From positions 62,001 to 126,000 of the forward strand of contig NZ_JAAWVT010000005.1 of NCBI RefSeq assembly GCF_012271785.1: a stretch of DNA of 64,000 bases. Reading direction: 5' to 3'. The notes beneath the pieces were generated by a model. It had not been told where the DNA came from and made no database searches. It saw nothing but the letters and a program-made list of their open reading frames with translations. Shown here piece by piece: positions 8,655 to 18,016 of this stretch (positions are counted from its first letter, which is position 1; every line of letters begins with the position of its first letter). Source of the DNA: Paeniglutamicibacter terrestris. GTDB lineage: Bacteria; Actinomycetota; Actinomycetes; Actinomycetales; Micrococcaceae. Made by a program: the position numbers and the translations under genes.

Positions 8655-9356
8655 ATGATCGGCATTCTCATCGTTGATGACCAGTCACTCATCAGGGCGG
8701 GATTTTCCGCATTACTGAGTGCCGAAGAGGACATGGTGGTTCTTGGCCAAGCATCCAACGGGCTGCAGGGATTAGCCCAGGCCCGAGCACTAAAGCCGGA
8801 TGTTGTACTGCTGGATATTCGCATGCCGCAGGGCGATGGGATTACAGCGGCCGCGGCCATTACGGCTGAGCCGGGTCTTGAACATACGCGAGTCATTATG
8901 CTCACCACCTTTGAGCTAGAGGACTACATCCTTGATTCCATCCGCGCCGGAGCTTCGGGCTTTCTGGTTAAAGACACCGAGCCGGAGGAGCTGATTGCTG
9001 CCGTGCGCATCGTTGTCGCGGGGGATTCTTTGTTATCTCCCTCGGTGACTCGGAAGTTGCTCGCTCAGGTCGCTGCGACCAAACCGGCGCGGATGCCCAC
9101 GCATGCGGCAGCCTTTGACGTCCTGACCGAGCGCGAGCGCGAGGTGCTCTTGCTAATTGGAGCGGGCAAAACCAACGCCGAGATCGCCGAGCAGCTGTTC
9201 ATCACGCCGCTGACAGCAAAAACTCATGTTTCACGCATTATTGGAAAAATGGGGGTGCGTGACAGGACCGGGCTGGTGGTGATTGCTTACGAGAGCGGGC
9301 TCATCACACCCGGCGTGCAGCCCGGTGATACGGCGGCTGGGAAGCACGGGAACTAA
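8655..9356 (+). CDS. Response regulator, NarL/LuxR family
   Basis: 233 residues. The receiver domain has ILIVDDQSLIRAG, phospho-acceptor Asp54 (VVLLDIRMPQGDG), the Thr of IMLTTF and Lys of GFLVKDTEPEE. The C-terminal LuxR HTH (residues ~158-215) begins LTEREREVLLLIGAGKTNAE and includes LTAKTHVSRIIGKMGVRDR. The start at ATG 8655 has AAGGA 5 nt away. An alternative ATG at 8610 overlaps the kinase stop by 8 nt and has GAGG upstream, which would add 15 residues. Partner of the kinase just upstream. Confidence 0.92.
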   Translation: MIGILIVDDQSLIRAGFSALLSAEEDMVVLGQASNGLQGLAQARALKPDVVLLDIRMPQGDGITAAAAITAEPGLEHTRVIMLTTFELEDYILDSIRAGASGFLVKDTEPEELIAAVRIVVAGDSLLSPSVTRKLLAQVAATKPARMPTHAAAFDVLTEREREVLLLIGAGKTNAEIAEQLFITPLTAKTHVSRIIGKMGVRDRTGLVVIAYESGLITPGVQPGDTAAGKHGN

Positions 9357-9512
9357 TTCCGGAGACAGGATCGGCTGCTCCTGCTGGAGTACCGAAGGCC
9401 TTCGCAGGTGTCTCCCACGGGCCGATGCGCCACCGGGTAACCTCGACGGATAGTGGAAATAAGAGGCAAACGCCTTGTAATCCACGATCTGCTCCATAAG
9501 GAGTTACCCACC

Positions 9513-9785
9513 ATGACTACTGCAATTATTCCGGTCCTCACGGCGCTGCCTGCCCACGCTTGGGGAAATGGCAACGGACCGGGCTGGTTTGTCCTGTTCC
9601 CGTTCCTTTGGATCCTGCTCATCGGCTTTTTCATCTTCTTCAGTCGCCGCATGTTCTGGCGTCACCGGATGCAGGGCGATCCCATGAGCGCCGAAGGCGT
9701 ACTGCGCGAGCGCTACGCACGCGGAGAAATCGACGAAACCGAGTACCGTCAACGCCTTGAGGTGCTGCGCATCGGCCGGAAATAG
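9513..9785 (+). CDS. Small membrane protein with C-terminal SHOCT domain
   Basis: 90 residues. The N-terminus is short; a Gly/Trp-rich stretch (AWGNGNGPGW) leads into one membrane helix (FVLFPFLWILLIGFFIFF) and a basic RRMFWRHRM stop-transfer. A SHOCT (short C-terminal) motif follows, LRERYARGEIDETEYRQRLE (residues ~64-83). SHOCT segments are found in many bacterial membrane proteins, often oligomerising. AAGGAG at 9498-9503 fixes the start. It lies behind the two-component pair and may belong to its output. Confidence 0.82.
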   Translation: MTTAIIPVLTALPAHAWGNGNGPGWFVLFPFLWILLIGFFIFFSRRMFWRHRMQGDPMSAEGVLRERYARGEIDETEYRQRLEVLRIGRK

Positions 9786-9806
9786 GGGCAACGGTACGCA
9801 GTAATT

Positions 9807-9847
9807 GGTGCCGATCCGATAACTTTCCGAGCTGGGGGATCGGCACC
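9807..9847. terminator. Hairpin terminator after SHOCT gene
   Basis: Perfect 11-bp stem GGTGCCGATCC (9807-9817) / GGATCGGCACC (9837-9847) with a 19-nt loop, followed by only a short U-poor TTC. Probably the transcript end of the two-component/SHOCT unit. Confidence 0.6.
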
Positions 9848-10131
9848 TTCAACTTAACAATCTGTTGACGTGACGCAGGTAACACATGCTATCTTGGCTA
9901 TATGTCTTTGGTTTGACGCTCGATGAAATTGCACCGTCATCATGCGGAAATGACCATCTTTTCGGACGGTGAGTGAAAAATTCATACGTGGATCTGAATC
10001 CACTAAATGGTGGCATTTCGCAACGATCAGGCGATACACATGCATTGCACGTAAGCTCTGATACATAGGAACCGAGACTTTCAGTTCTTTCGACTGAAAT
10101 TGTCGCCCTACTCGCTACGCGGGAGCCACCC
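9848..10131 (+). promoter_or_regulatory. Promoter and long structured leader of desaturase gene
   Basis: TTGACG (9865-9870) and TATCTT (9890-9895, with an extended TGC before it) form a promoter with a long 19-nt spacer. Transcription from there gives a 5' leader of about 230 nt. It contains GTGGAT-CTGA-ATCCAC (9988-10003) and TTTCAGT-N7-ACTGAAA (10079-10099), the second just before the GGGAG at 10121-10125. No gene is visible in the leader. Long leaders are common in cold-responsive genes; that role here is inference. Confidence 0.5.
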
Positions 10132-11244
10132 TTGAGCAGTATGAGTTCCACTTTGTCCGCCTCGACTTCTGAGCAACGCGTATCGCGTGGTTCCGCCGGG
10201 GCAAACAACTATCGTCATCTGAAAATCCGTGTCCGTGACGCGGGTCTGCTGGGTCGCCGTAAGGGCCACTACATCGGACTCATCAGCGTTTTGGTAGCAC
10301 TGCTGGGCGGTGCAGTCACCGGATTTGTGTTGTTGGGGCACAGCTGGTTCCAGTTGCTGATTGCAGCGGCAATCGGCATTATCCTGACCCAGTTCGCGTT
10401 TCTGGCCCATGAGGCAGCCCACCGTCAAATTCTGACGTCGGGGCCGGCCAACGACAGGTTCGGCCGATTCTTGGCCAATTTCGTGGTTGGCATCAGCTAC
10501 CAATGGTGGATGAACAAGCACAACAAACACCATGCCATGCCCAATACGGTAGGTAAGGATCCGGACATTGAATGGGACACCATTTCATTCCAAACCGAGG
10601 ATGCTCAGAAGCAAAAGGGATTCCTCAAGTGGATCACTGAGCGTCAGGGTTACCTATTCTTCCCATTGTTGACCCTCGAGGGTTTCAACCTGCATATGCG
10701 TTCGATGATTTACCTGTTCACCGGTGACCGGGTTAAAGATCGTCGCCGTGAGATCATTTCCATCATGGTGCGCCTGACCCTCTATGTGGCTGCGATTTAC
10801 ATCTTCTTGCCCGTGGGTATCGCCTCGGCCTTCATTGGTGTTCAGCTTGCCGTCTTCGGCGTGTACATGGGCGCCTCGTTCGCACCGAACCACAAGGGCA
10901 TGCCGATGATCCCCAAGGACTCGCGCATCGACTTCTTCTCGCGCCAGGTCCTGACCAGCCGAAACGTCATGGGTCGCACGCGCTTCGGCAACCGCGTACT
11001 CTCACACGTCTTCGGTGGTCTGAATTACCAGGTCGAGCACCACCTCTTCCCCTCGATGCCGCGCGCCAACCTCGCAGGTGTCGCAGAGATCGTGCGTGAA
11101 TACTGCTTGGAGTTGAAGGTCCCTTACACGGTCACCTCGGTGACCCAGTCCTACGGCCAGGTCATCACCTACTTGAACAAGGTAGGGCTCTCCGCCCGCG
11201 ACCCGTTCGACTGCCCTATGGTTTCTGAGTTCCGCCTCCACTAA
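10132..11244 (+). CDS. Membrane fatty acid desaturase (DesA/acyl-lipid type)
   Basis: Di-iron integral membrane enzyme that introduces a double bond into membrane acyl chains, keeping membranes fluid. 370 residues. Three histidine boxes are visible: HEAAHRQ (93-99), HNKHHAM (130-136) and QVEHHLFP (near 300). Two pairs of hydrophobic segments lie at ~48-90 and ~200-250. TTG 10132 is 6 nt after GGGAG; ATG 10141 in the same frame is the alternative. It needs an electron donor such as a ferredoxin or flavoprotein reductase, not encoded next to it. It has its own terminator and stands alone. Confidence 0.93.
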   Translation: MSSMSSTLSASTSEQRVSRGSAGANNYRHLKIRVRDAGLLGRRKGHYIGLISVLVALLGGAVTGFVLLGHSWFQLLIAAAIGIILTQFAFLAHEAAHRQILTSGPANDRFGRFLANFVVGISYQWWMNKHNKHHAMPNTVGKDPDIEWDTISFQTEDAQKQKGFLKWITERQGYLFFPLLTLEGFNLHMRSMIYLFTGDRVKDRRREIISIMVRLTLYVAAIYIFLPVGIASAFIGVQLAVFGVYMGASFAPNHKGMPMIPKDSRIDFFSRQVLTSRNVMGRTRFGNRVLSHVFGGLNYQVEHHLFPSMPRANLAGVAEIVREYCLELKVPYTVTSVTQSYGQVITYLNKVGLSARDPFDCPMVSEFRLH

Positions 11245-11301
11245 GCGTGCGGAACACTTGGTCGCCTGAGATTGAGTGAGTCTTCTCAGTACACGTAATG
11301 C

Positions 11302-11345
11302 ACAAAGCCCGCGGCGCCAATCGGCGCCGCGGGCTTTGTTCTTTT
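11302..11345 (+). terminator. Strong intrinsic terminator after desaturase gene
   Basis: Perfect 17-bp GC-rich stem (11302-11318 with 11323-11339) around the tetraloop AATC, followed by TTCTTTT. Confidence 0.95.
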
Positions 11346-11705
11346 CATGGTCAATATGTAAATGCGGTTTTGCGGCAATTTATGACGCCGAATTCATTGG
11401 TGGTCTATAGGCATGCGTATCCGGCCACCGCGATGCCTAGTTTTTTGTGAATGACCGAGGTGTCCCCTTGAAGAACAGGCTTTCATAAGGGGGGATCTGC
11501 TCAGCCGGGAGATCTTGAATGCAGTGCATTGTAGGGGTTCTAGTGGCCTTGTGTGCTAATAATGAAAAACTGAAGATGCATTGTTTTGTATTGGCACGCG
11601 TTTTGTTTGGTGAATTATGTAAGTCATACCTAAGCTATGTTGGTGGCCCACCCAAAACCTCCCGGGCCAACCGAATGTTTCACTCCAAAGAGAGTCCCCA
11701 CACTC
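11346..11705 (+). promoter_or_regulatory. Iron operon control region with DtxR/IdeR-like box
   Basis: About 360 nt without a credible gene. At 11615-11633 TTATGTAAGTCATACCTAA matches the DtxR/IdeR consensus TTAGGTTAGGCTAACCTAA at 14 of 19 positions. It lies 73-91 nt before the binding-protein start, where Fe(II)-loaded repressor would block transcription. The AT-rich sequence around 11560-11640 is the likely promoter zone; I cannot fix the -35/-10 pair. The rest, including a short open frame from 11519, shows nothing recognisable. Confidence 0.65.
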
Positions 11706-12740
11706 ATGACAATTCGCAAAAATATGCTGGCTGGCCTGGCCATCGTTGCCACGGCCACCCTCGGCTTGACTGCATGCTCGTCCGGCGCTCCAACCTCGGA
11801 CGCGTCGGACGATGCTGGGATCACCGTGTACAACGCCCAGCATGAAAGCCTGGCCCAGGAGTGGGTCGACGCCTTCACCGCTGAAACCGGCATCAAGGTC
11901 ACCATCCGCAATGGCTCGGACACCGAAATGTCCAACCAGATCATCCAAGAAGGTGCCGCCTCACCGGCGGACGTCTTCTTGACCGAAAATTCTCCCGCAA
12001 TGGCGCAGGTTGAGAATGCAGGTCTCTTCGCGGATGTGGACAAGGCAACCATCGCTCAGGTTCCGGCCGATTTCCGCCCCTCCACCGGCAAGTGGACGGG
12101 TATCGCTGCCCGGTCGACCGTCTTTGTTTATGACTCAAAGAAGATCAGCGCGGACCAGCTGCCGAAGTCCATGCTGGATCTGGCAAAGCCAGAGTGGAAG
12201 GGCAAATGGGCGGCCTCCCCGACCGGAGCTGACTTCCAGGCCATTGTTGCTGCATTGCTGGAGCTCAAGGGTGAAGCTGCCACGACCGAGTGGCTCGCCG
12301 GGATGAAGGAAAACTTCACCGCGTACAAGGGCAACTCCACTGCCATGAAAGCAGTGAACGCCGGCGAAATTGATGCCGCTCTGATCTACCACTACTACTA
12401 CTATGGCGACCAGGCCCAGACCGGGGAAAACTCGAAGAACGTCACCCCGTACTACTTCAAGAACCAGGACCCTGGAGCCTTCGTTTCGGTTTCCGGCGGA
12501 GGTGTACTTAGCTCTTCGAAGCACGCCGAACAGGCTCAAGAATTCCTGAAGTTCGTGACCGGCAAGGCCGGCCAGGAAATCCTGAAAACGGGAACTTCTT
12601 TTGAATACCCGGTTGGTTCCAAGGTGGCCTCCAACGAGAAGTTGGTACCACTGAAGGAACTTCAAGCACCGACGGTTGATGCCGCCAAGCTGAATTCGGC
12701 TAAGGTCACCGAGCTGATGAACACGGCAGGACTTCTGTAA
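11706..12740 (+). CDS. Fe(III) ABC transporter substrate-binding lipoprotein (FbpA/FutA-like)
   Basis: 344 residues. The signal peptide ends in lipobox LTAC, with Cys24 as lipid anchor. Mature protein starts [20 protein letters not shown], typical of ferric-binding proteins of the extracellular_binding_1 family. A tyrosine cluster IYHYYYYGD (Y228, Y230-Y233) sits where FbpA-type proteins coordinate Fe(III) with paired Tyr. It delivers iron to the permease encoded next. ATG 11706 is chosen because the signal peptide starts there, with AGAGAG upstream. An in-frame TTG at 11637 adds non-native sequence overlapping the control region. Confidence 0.92.
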   Translation: MTIRKNMLAGLAIVATATLGLTACSSGAPTSDASDDAGITVYNAQHESLAQEWVDAFTAETGIKVTIRNGSDTEMSNQIIQEGAASPADVFLTENSPAMAQVENAGLFADVDKATIAQVPADFRPSTGKWTGIAARSTVFVYDSKKISADQLPKSMLDLAKPEWKGKWAASPTGADFQAIVAALLELKGEAATTEWLAGMKENFTAYKGNSTAMKAVNAGEIDAALIYHYYYYGDQAQTGENSKNVTPYYFKNQDPGAFVSVSGGGVLSSSKHAEQAQEFLKFVTGKAGQEILKTGTSFEYPVGSKVASNEKLVPLKELQAPTVDAAKLNSAKVTELMNTAGLL

Positions 12741-12745
12741 CCAAT

Positions 12746-14338
12746 ATGAGCAAGACCAAGTTGGTTCCTAACGCTTTAAAGGAACCGAGTATGGCGGGCG
12801 GGGGAAAAATGCCCCGCCCGCCATTGGGCGTTTCGACGCTGGCACTTCTAGCGACCCTGATCGCTCTGTTCTCTCTTATCCCACTGGGCTACGTGGTCTA
12901 TATGACGGTCGTGACAGGATGGGACACTGTCGTAGAACTTGTCATCCGCCCGCGTGTTGGTGAGCTGTTGCTGAACACTGTTTTGCTGATACTGGTTACC
13001 GTGCCGATGTGCCTCGTGTTGGGAGTCGGTGGGGCATGGTTGGTCGAGCGCACGAACTTGAGAGGACACCGTTGGTGGGCGCTAGCGCTTGCTGCGCCGC
13101 TGGCGATCCCGGCGTTTGTTAATAGCTATGGATGGGCCTCCGCCGTTCCTTCGCTTGCAGGTTTAGGCGCCGGAACCCTCATCGCCACGCTGTCTTATTT
13201 CCCGCTGGTATACATCCCTGTTGCAGCCACGCTCGGACGCTTAGATCCGGCCATTGAACAATCAGCAGCCTCGCTCGGGCTCGGACCATGGACCGTATTC
13301 TTCCGCGTGATTCTTCCGCAGCTGCGCATCGCCATGGCTGGAGGCTCGTTGCTCGTGGCCTTGCACTTGCTATCGGAATATGGCGCCTTTGCGATGATCC
13401 GGTTCGACACCTTCACTACGGCCATCATGGTGCAGTTCCAATCGGCCTTCAGCGGTGCCGCCGGCAACATGCTGGCCAGCGTGCTGGTATTGATGTGCAT
13501 GGTGTTGCTACTCGCTGAGGCCAAAGTTCGCGGCAACGCACGGTATTCCCGAGTCGGGTTTGGGGCACAGGGACTTGCAACCCGACTGCGCCTGAGCTGG
13601 TATCAATTGCCGGCTCAGCTGGCCTTGTTGGCTCTCATTGTTTTGTCGGTAGGGGTTCCTCTGTATTCCGTAGCGCGGTGGACCATTGCCGGGGGAGCAG
13701 AGATCTGGGAACCGGACGAGTTCTTCCCGGCACTCTTCCAAAGCCTGGGTTACGGCTTGGGGGGTGCCTTGGTGACTTGTGTGGTGGCCTTCCCCATGGC
13801 CTTCATTGCTGTGCGTCACCCCAACTGGTTCAGCAGGCTCCTGGAGCTCTCCAACTACGTCACCAGTTCGATGCCGGGCATCGTCGTGGGTCTGGCCTTT
13901 GTTACCGTGGCGATCCGTCTGGTCCCCGGAATCTACCAAAGCTCCTACGTACTGCTTGCGGCCTACGTTCTACTCTTCCTCCCACGTGCGCTGGTGAATT
14001 TGCGGGCCGGGTTGTCCCAAGCGCCCATCGAACTTGAGGAAGCCGCTCGCTCACTGGGAAAGTCGCCCGCACGGGCCTTCTTCCGCGTCACTCTGCGACT
14101 GACCGCCCCCGCTGCGGCGGGTGGGGCGGCGCTTGTGTTCTTGGCCGTAGTTAATGAACTGACGGCGACCTTACTGTTGGCTCCCAACGGCACCCGCACC
14201 TTGGCCACAGCTTTTTGGGCTAAGAGTAGCGAAATCGATTATGCGGGGGCAGCTCCCTACGCCTTGTTGATGATCCTGATTTCCATCCCCATGACCTACT
14301 TGCTCTTCCAGCAGTCAAAGAAAGCGGCCGGACAGTGA
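12746..14338 (+). CDS. Fe(III) ABC transporter permease, two fused domains (FbpB-like)
   Basis: 530 residues, about 12 membrane helices in two BPD_transp_1 halves. Each half carries an EAA-type loop that docks on the ATPase: [20 protein letters not shown] (~170-190) and [20 protein letters not shown] (~432-450). A single chain with both halves is the normal FbpB/HitB form. A polar N-terminal ~25 residues precede the first helix. It starts 5 nt after the binding-protein stop, and its own stop overlaps the ATPase start by 4 nt (GTGA), showing tight coupling. Confidence 0.93.
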   Translation: MSKTKLVPNALKEPSMAGGGKMPRPPLGVSTLALLATLIALFSLIPLGYVVYMTVVTGWDTVVELVIRPRVGELLLNTVLLILVTVPMCLVLGVGGAWLVERTNLRGHRWWALALAAPLAIPAFVNSYGWASAVPSLAGLGAGTLIATLSYFPLVYIPVAATLGRLDPAIEQSAASLGLGPWTVFFRVILPQLRIAMAGGSLLVALHLLSEYGAFAMIRFDTFTTAIMVQFQSAFSGAAGNMLASVLVLMCMVLLLAEAKVRGNARYSRVGFGAQGLATRLRLSWYQLPAQLALLALIVLSVGVPLYSVARWTIAGGAEIWEPDEFFPALFQSLGYGLGGALVTCVVAFPMAFIAVRHPNWFSRLLELSNYVTSSMPGIVVGLAFVTVAIRLVPGIYQSSYVLLAAYVLLFLPRALVNLRAGLSQAPIELEEAARSLGKSPARAFFRVTLRLTAPAAAGGAALVFLAVVNELTATLLLAPNGTRTLATAFWAKSSEIDYAGAAPYALLMILISIPMTYLLFQQSKKAAGQ

Positions 14339-15447
14339 CCATCCCCGTACCGAAGGCCCACAAGATTCACGGACTCATGCCCTCCGTTAAATTCCTGCGC
14401 ACCAGCAATCTGGTCAAGAGCTTCGGTTCCAAGGACGTCCTTAAAGGTGTTGACCTCGCCCTGAGCGAGGGTGGAACCACCGCTATCGTCGGTCCCTCGG
14501 GTTCGGGCAAAACGACATTGCTGCGCTTGATCGCTGGATTCGAAAATCCCGATTCCGGGACCATCGAGCTAAATAACCGCATGGTGGCCGGAGATGCTTG
14601 GATTCCGGCACACAAACGGGAAATCGGTTACGTCGCTCAAGACGGGGCGCTATTCCCACACCTCAGTGTTGCTCAAAACGTTGCCTTCGGTCTGGGGCCG
14701 GCCTGGAAAATCGCTGGCCGAAAGGCCAATGCCCGCCGTGTGGCCGAATTATTGGACATGGTTTCCCTTGAATCGGACATGGGAGAGCGTCGTCCGCATG
14801 AGATTTCCGGTGGGCAGCAACAGCGCGTAGCTCTGGCTCGAGCCCTGGCTAGGAAGCCAAAATTGATGTTGCTGGATGAGCCGTTTTCTGCGTTGGATGC
14901 CGGGCTGCGCGTGGCTACACGCAAGGCGGTGGCAGATGTCCTGCACGCAGCGGAAATTACCACGATCCTGGTCACCCACGATCAGGGCGAGGCACTGTCC
15001 TTTGCTGACCAAGTCGCCGTCATGCGTGGTGGAACCCTGGCCCAGACTGGAACGCCCTTCGCCGTCTACACTCGGCCGGCAGACCTGGACACCGCGGAAT
15101 TCTTGGGGGACGCCGTCATGCTTGACGCTCAGCTCCAAGGCTCACTAGCCACCTGTTCGCTCGGCGGCATTCCGGTGCGTCACGCCATGATTCAGGGGGC
15201 CGTGCGATTGATGCTGCGTCCCGAGCAGATCCGCATCGTGGCCGATGGGAACATCAAGGGAACCGTTGTTGACACCGTATTCTTTGGTCCAGAAACCACC
15301 GTTCGTATCAGGCTAGCCCCGGTTCCCTCAATTGCCGGTGGTGGGGAAATTATTACCATCCGCCATTGGAATGCCGCTATGGCACGTCCCGGAATGGAGC
15401 TCAGGCTACGGGTCGTGGGCGAGGGCGTGGTCTTCCCGGCCGAGTAG
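14335..15447 (+). CDS. Fe(III) ABC transporter ATP-binding protein (FbpC-like)
   Basis: 370 residues. Walker [15 protein letters not shown]-loop [11 protein letters not shown], signature [15 protein letters not shown], Walker [13 protein letters not shown], and switch His in [10 protein letters not shown]. The C-terminal ~120 residues form a TOBE-like regulatory domain, as in FbpC/PotA. Starts with GTG at 14335 in a 4-nt overlap with the permease stop. A second in-frame ATG (14377) would fit the ABC domain more tightly and cannot be excluded. Powers iron import by the two upstream proteins. Confidence 0.93.
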   Translation: MTIPVPKAHKIHGLMPSVKFLRTSNLVKSFGSKDVLKGVDLALSEGGTTAIVGPSGSGKTTLLRLIAGFENPDSGTIELNNRMVAGDAWIPAHKREIGYVAQDGALFPHLSVAQNVAFGLGPAWKIAGRKANARRVAELLDMVSLESDMGERRPHEISGGQQQRVALARALARKPKLMLLDEPFSALDAGLRVATRKAVADVLHAAEITTILVTHDQGEALSFADQVAVMRGGTLAQTGTPFAVYTRPADLDTAEFLGDAVMLDAQLQGSLATCSLGGIPVRHAMIQGAVRLMLRPEQIRIVADGNIKGTVVDTVFFGPETTVRIRLAPVPSIAGGGEIITIRHWNAAMARPGMELRLRVVGEGVVFPAE

Positions 15448-15457
15448 GAAAATCAAT

Positions 15458-15509
15458 TTAACGACGTAGGGTCGGTGTTCCGTGAGGAAGACCGACCCTA
15501 CGTCGTTAA
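15458..15509. terminator. Bidirectional terminator hairpin, 19-bp perfect stem
   Basis: 15458-15476 pairs perfectly with 15491-15509 (arms begin TTAACGACGTAGGG), 14-nt loop. The outer A-T pairs supply short U runs on both strands. It lies between the convergent iron ATPase and MFS genes. Confidence 0.9.
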
Positions 15510-15510
15510 T

Positions 15511-15543
15511 ACCCTGAGACCCGAATGGTTCGGGGCTCAGGGT
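15511..15543. terminator. Second hairpin of a tandem terminator
   Basis: 15511-15525 pairs with 15529-15543 over 15 bp with one mismatch and a 3-nt loop. AGTGTTTTG follows on the plus strand. It is adjacent to the 19-bp hairpin, so each convergent transcript meets two stem-loops. Confidence 0.7.
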
Positions 15544-15552
15544 AGTGTTTTG

Positions 15553-16953
15553 CTACTTGACCGAGGTTGACTGAACCGCGGGGGCAACTCGACGCTTGTC
15601 GAAGATAGTTGCCCCGACCTCCTGCTCGGCCTGGTTACTGATCGAGAGATCAATTCCCGCGCGGTCACGCAGCAAGGAGACCGCGGTCAAAGAGATGAGC
15701 GTCATGAACAACAGATAGACGGATACCGCGGTGGTGGTTCCGGTGGCTTGGACCAGTGCTGTGGCGATCATCGGGGCAAACGCTCCGCCGATGATCGCAC
15801 CAAGAGCGTAGGAAATCGAGACGCCGGAGAAACGGACCGAAGCCGGGAACAGCTCGGAATACAGGGCCGCCTGCGGGCCGTAGGCCAAGCCTAGACCGAC
15901 GGCGAAGAGCGCGAAGGCCAGATACAACATGGGCAGTGAAGCGGTATTAACCAACCAGAACAGTGGGAAGACCACCAACGCCTGCGAAGTAAAACCGATC
16001 TGGTAGGTGCGCTTGCGACCAATTTTATCGGCCAGGTAGCCCGAGAGCAGGGTGAATAAGAACCACATAGTTGCGGCAAAGACCACGGCCACCAGGACGT
16101 CGGTCCGCTCGAACCCGATGGGACCCTCCGGGTTGGTGGTGTAGGCCTGCAGGAAGCCGCCGGTGGTCATGTAGCCCGCGGCATTATTACCGGCGAATAC
16201 CAAAGCAGCAATGATGACCAGTAGCCAGTGCTTGCGGAAGAGCTCAACGATCGGGACCTTGGTCTGCTGCTTCTTGGCGGCGATTTCCTCGAAGATCGGC
16301 GATTCTTCCACGGCGCGACGCACCATGTAGCCGACGGCGATCAGCACGATGCTCAGCAGGAACGGTACGCGCCAGCCCCAGGCCATGAACTCTTCGCCGG
16401 GGGAGATGACTCCCGTCATCAGTGCCATTACACCCGAAGCCAAAAGCATGCCCAGCGGGACTCCGAGCTGCGGGAAGGCGCCAGCACGTCCGCGACGGTC
16501 CTTCGGAGCATGCTCAACCGCCATAAGGACCGCGCCGCCCCATTCGCCGCCAGCGGAGATTCCCTGCAAGATGCGCAACAGCAGCAGCATGATCGGGGCG
16601 ATGACCCCGGCCGTGGCGTAGGTGGGCAAGACTCCAATGAGCGTGGTTGCCGCACCCATCATGATCAGCGTGATCACCAGCATGGCACGGCGGCCAATCT
16701 TGTCCCCGTAATGCCCGGCCAGGAATGCGCCAAGAGGCCGGAAGAGGAAGGAAATACCCACTGAAGCGAAGGCCAGCAAGAGACCAATCTGTGCGCCGGC
16801 GGGCTTAAAGAACAGCTCGGCGAAGATCAGGCCAGCGGCGGTGGCGTAAATGAAGAAGTCGTACCACTCAATGGTGGTGCCGATGATCGTGGCAAACGCC
16901 ACCCGGCGCGAGTTGGCTCGCTGGGCTGGTGTCTGGCTCTGGGCAATGCTCAT
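15553..16953 (-). CDS. MFS transporter, metabolite:H+ symporter (MHS) family
   Basis: 466 residues, 12 membrane helices. The start RRVAFATIIGTTIEWYDFFIY is characteristic of MHS members (ProP, shikimate, citrate, alpha-ketoglutarate carriers). The MFS loop motifs GHYGDKIGRR and LADKIGRKRTYQ follow helices 2 and 8. Imports a small organic acid, betaine or aromatic acid with protons; the exact substrate is unknown. GAGGAG lies 5 nt before the ATG. It is divergent from a LysR regulator and close to the P450 operon, suggesting that it brings in the P450 substrate (inference). Confidence 0.88.
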   Translation of the reverse strand: MSIAQSQTPAQRANSRRVAFATIIGTTIEWYDFFIYATAAGLIFAELFFKPAGAQIGLLLAFASVGISFLFRPLGAFLAGHYGDKIGRRAMLVITLIMMGAATTLIGVLPTYATAGVIAPIMLLLLRILQGISAGGEWGGAVLMAVEHAPKDRRGRAGAFPQLGVPLGMLLASGVMALMTGVISPGEEFMAWGWRVPFLLSIVLIAVGYMVRRAVEESPIFEEIAAKKQQTKVPIVELFRKHWLLVIIAALVFAGNNAAGYMTTGGFLQAYTTNPEGPIGFERTDVLVAVVFAATMWFLFTLLSGYLADKIGRKRTYQIGFTSQALVVFPLFWLVNTASLPMLYLAFALFAVGLGLAYGPQAALYSELFPASVRFSGVSISYALGAIIGGAFAPMIATALVQATGTTTAVSVYLLFMTLISLTAVSLLRDRAGIDLSISNQAEQEVGATIFDKRRVAPAVQSTSVK

Positions 16954-17087
16954 GGTGCTCCTCTTTGAGCGGACTGCTCGGACTGTAAGGACCTGCTCAC
17001 GTTAGCCAGATCACTAACCAGTGTCACAGACCACATAGATTGAGTAAACTTCAAATAGGTGTACAACATTTTTGATTGGACTGAAGA

Positions 17088-18005
17088 ATGGCACGATTCT
17101 CCCTGCGCCAACTTGAACTGCTGGCCGAACTCCCACGGCATTCAACCCTTGGGTCAGCGGCCGCGGAACTAAACATCTCCGAATCCGCACTGTCCCAAGC
17201 GATAACCTCCGTCGAAAGGATCGCCGGAGAACAGCTATGTGTGCGCCGCAAAGCGCACGGAGTACGGATGACCCCGGCGGGACAGTACTTCGCTGCCAAG
17301 GCGGCACGCATCGTGGCCGACGCCGACGAGCTGGGAGATTCCTTTCCCCGCTCAGATGGTTCGTTGCGAGGTCCGGTGTCGATGGGCTGCTTCGCGTCCT
17401 TCGCCAGCCACGTGGTGCCCTCGATTCTCGAAGGCTTTCGCGCCGTCCAGCCGGGGATTGATGTCAGCGTGAGTGTTGGCACTCACGATGATCTGCTTCC
17501 GGCCCTTGATAGTGGGGAACTGGACTTCGCCCTGGTCTACGATCTTTTGCTGCCCAGTGGTTTCACCAAACACACGCTCTATCAGACGAAGCTCGAGGTG
17601 GTGTTGCACCCCGAGCACCCGCTTGCTGCCCAAGACTCGATTACGCTGGCCGAACTGGAGAGCGAACCATTGGTGAACTATGAATCCGAACCCAGTACCG
17701 AAAACACCCGCAGACTTTTTGCCGAGGCCGAGCTGAATCCCACTATTGCCTATTCGCTGCCACAGGTAGTGCTGGTCAACGCCATGATTGGTCGTGGGTT
17801 GGGCTACGGGCTGCTCTATGCTCGGCCCAACAATCCACCGCACACCCTGGACGGACTGCCCGTGGCCATTAGGCAACTTACGCCACCGAACAGTCCCACC
17901 TCGGTGGTGGCGATCTGGCCACGGACCTCCACGCTCGGGCCGCGGGCAGCGGCGTTGCTGGAACACGGAAAATTGGCGATGGATGCTGCCTGGAGCCGCA
18001 ACTAA
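17088..18005 (+). CDS. LysR-family transcriptional regulator (transporter side)
   Basis: 305 residues. N-terminal winged HTH (residues 1-60, FSLRQLELLAELPRHSTLGS and LNISESALSQAITSVERIA) and a periplasmic-binding-like effector domain (from ~90, LRGPVSMGCFASFASHVVPS). It is divergent from the MHS transporter with 134 nt between starts, the standard LysR arrangement, so it probably controls the transporter and itself. It resembles the regulator at 21071 throughout: RRKAHGV after the HTH, the SMGC / SIGC strand, and GRGLGYGLLYARP. Its 3' end converges on the ferredoxin reductase gene with an 11-nt gap. Confidence 0.92.
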   Translation: MARFSLRQLELLAELPRHSTLGSAAAELNISESALSQAITSVERIAGEQLCVRRKAHGVRMTPAGQYFAAKAARIVADADELGDSFPRSDGSLRGPVSMGCFASFASHVVPSILEGFRAVQPGIDVSVSVGTHDDLLPALDSGELDFALVYDLLLPSGFTKHTLYQTKLEVVLHPEHPLAAQDSITLAELESEPLVNYESEPSTENTRRLFAEAELNPTIAYSLPQVVLVNAMIGRGLGYGLLYARPNNPPHTLDGLPVAIRQLTPPNSPTSVVAIWPRTSTLGPRAAALLEHGKLAMDAAWSRN

Positions 18006-18016
18006 ATACCCGCGAC

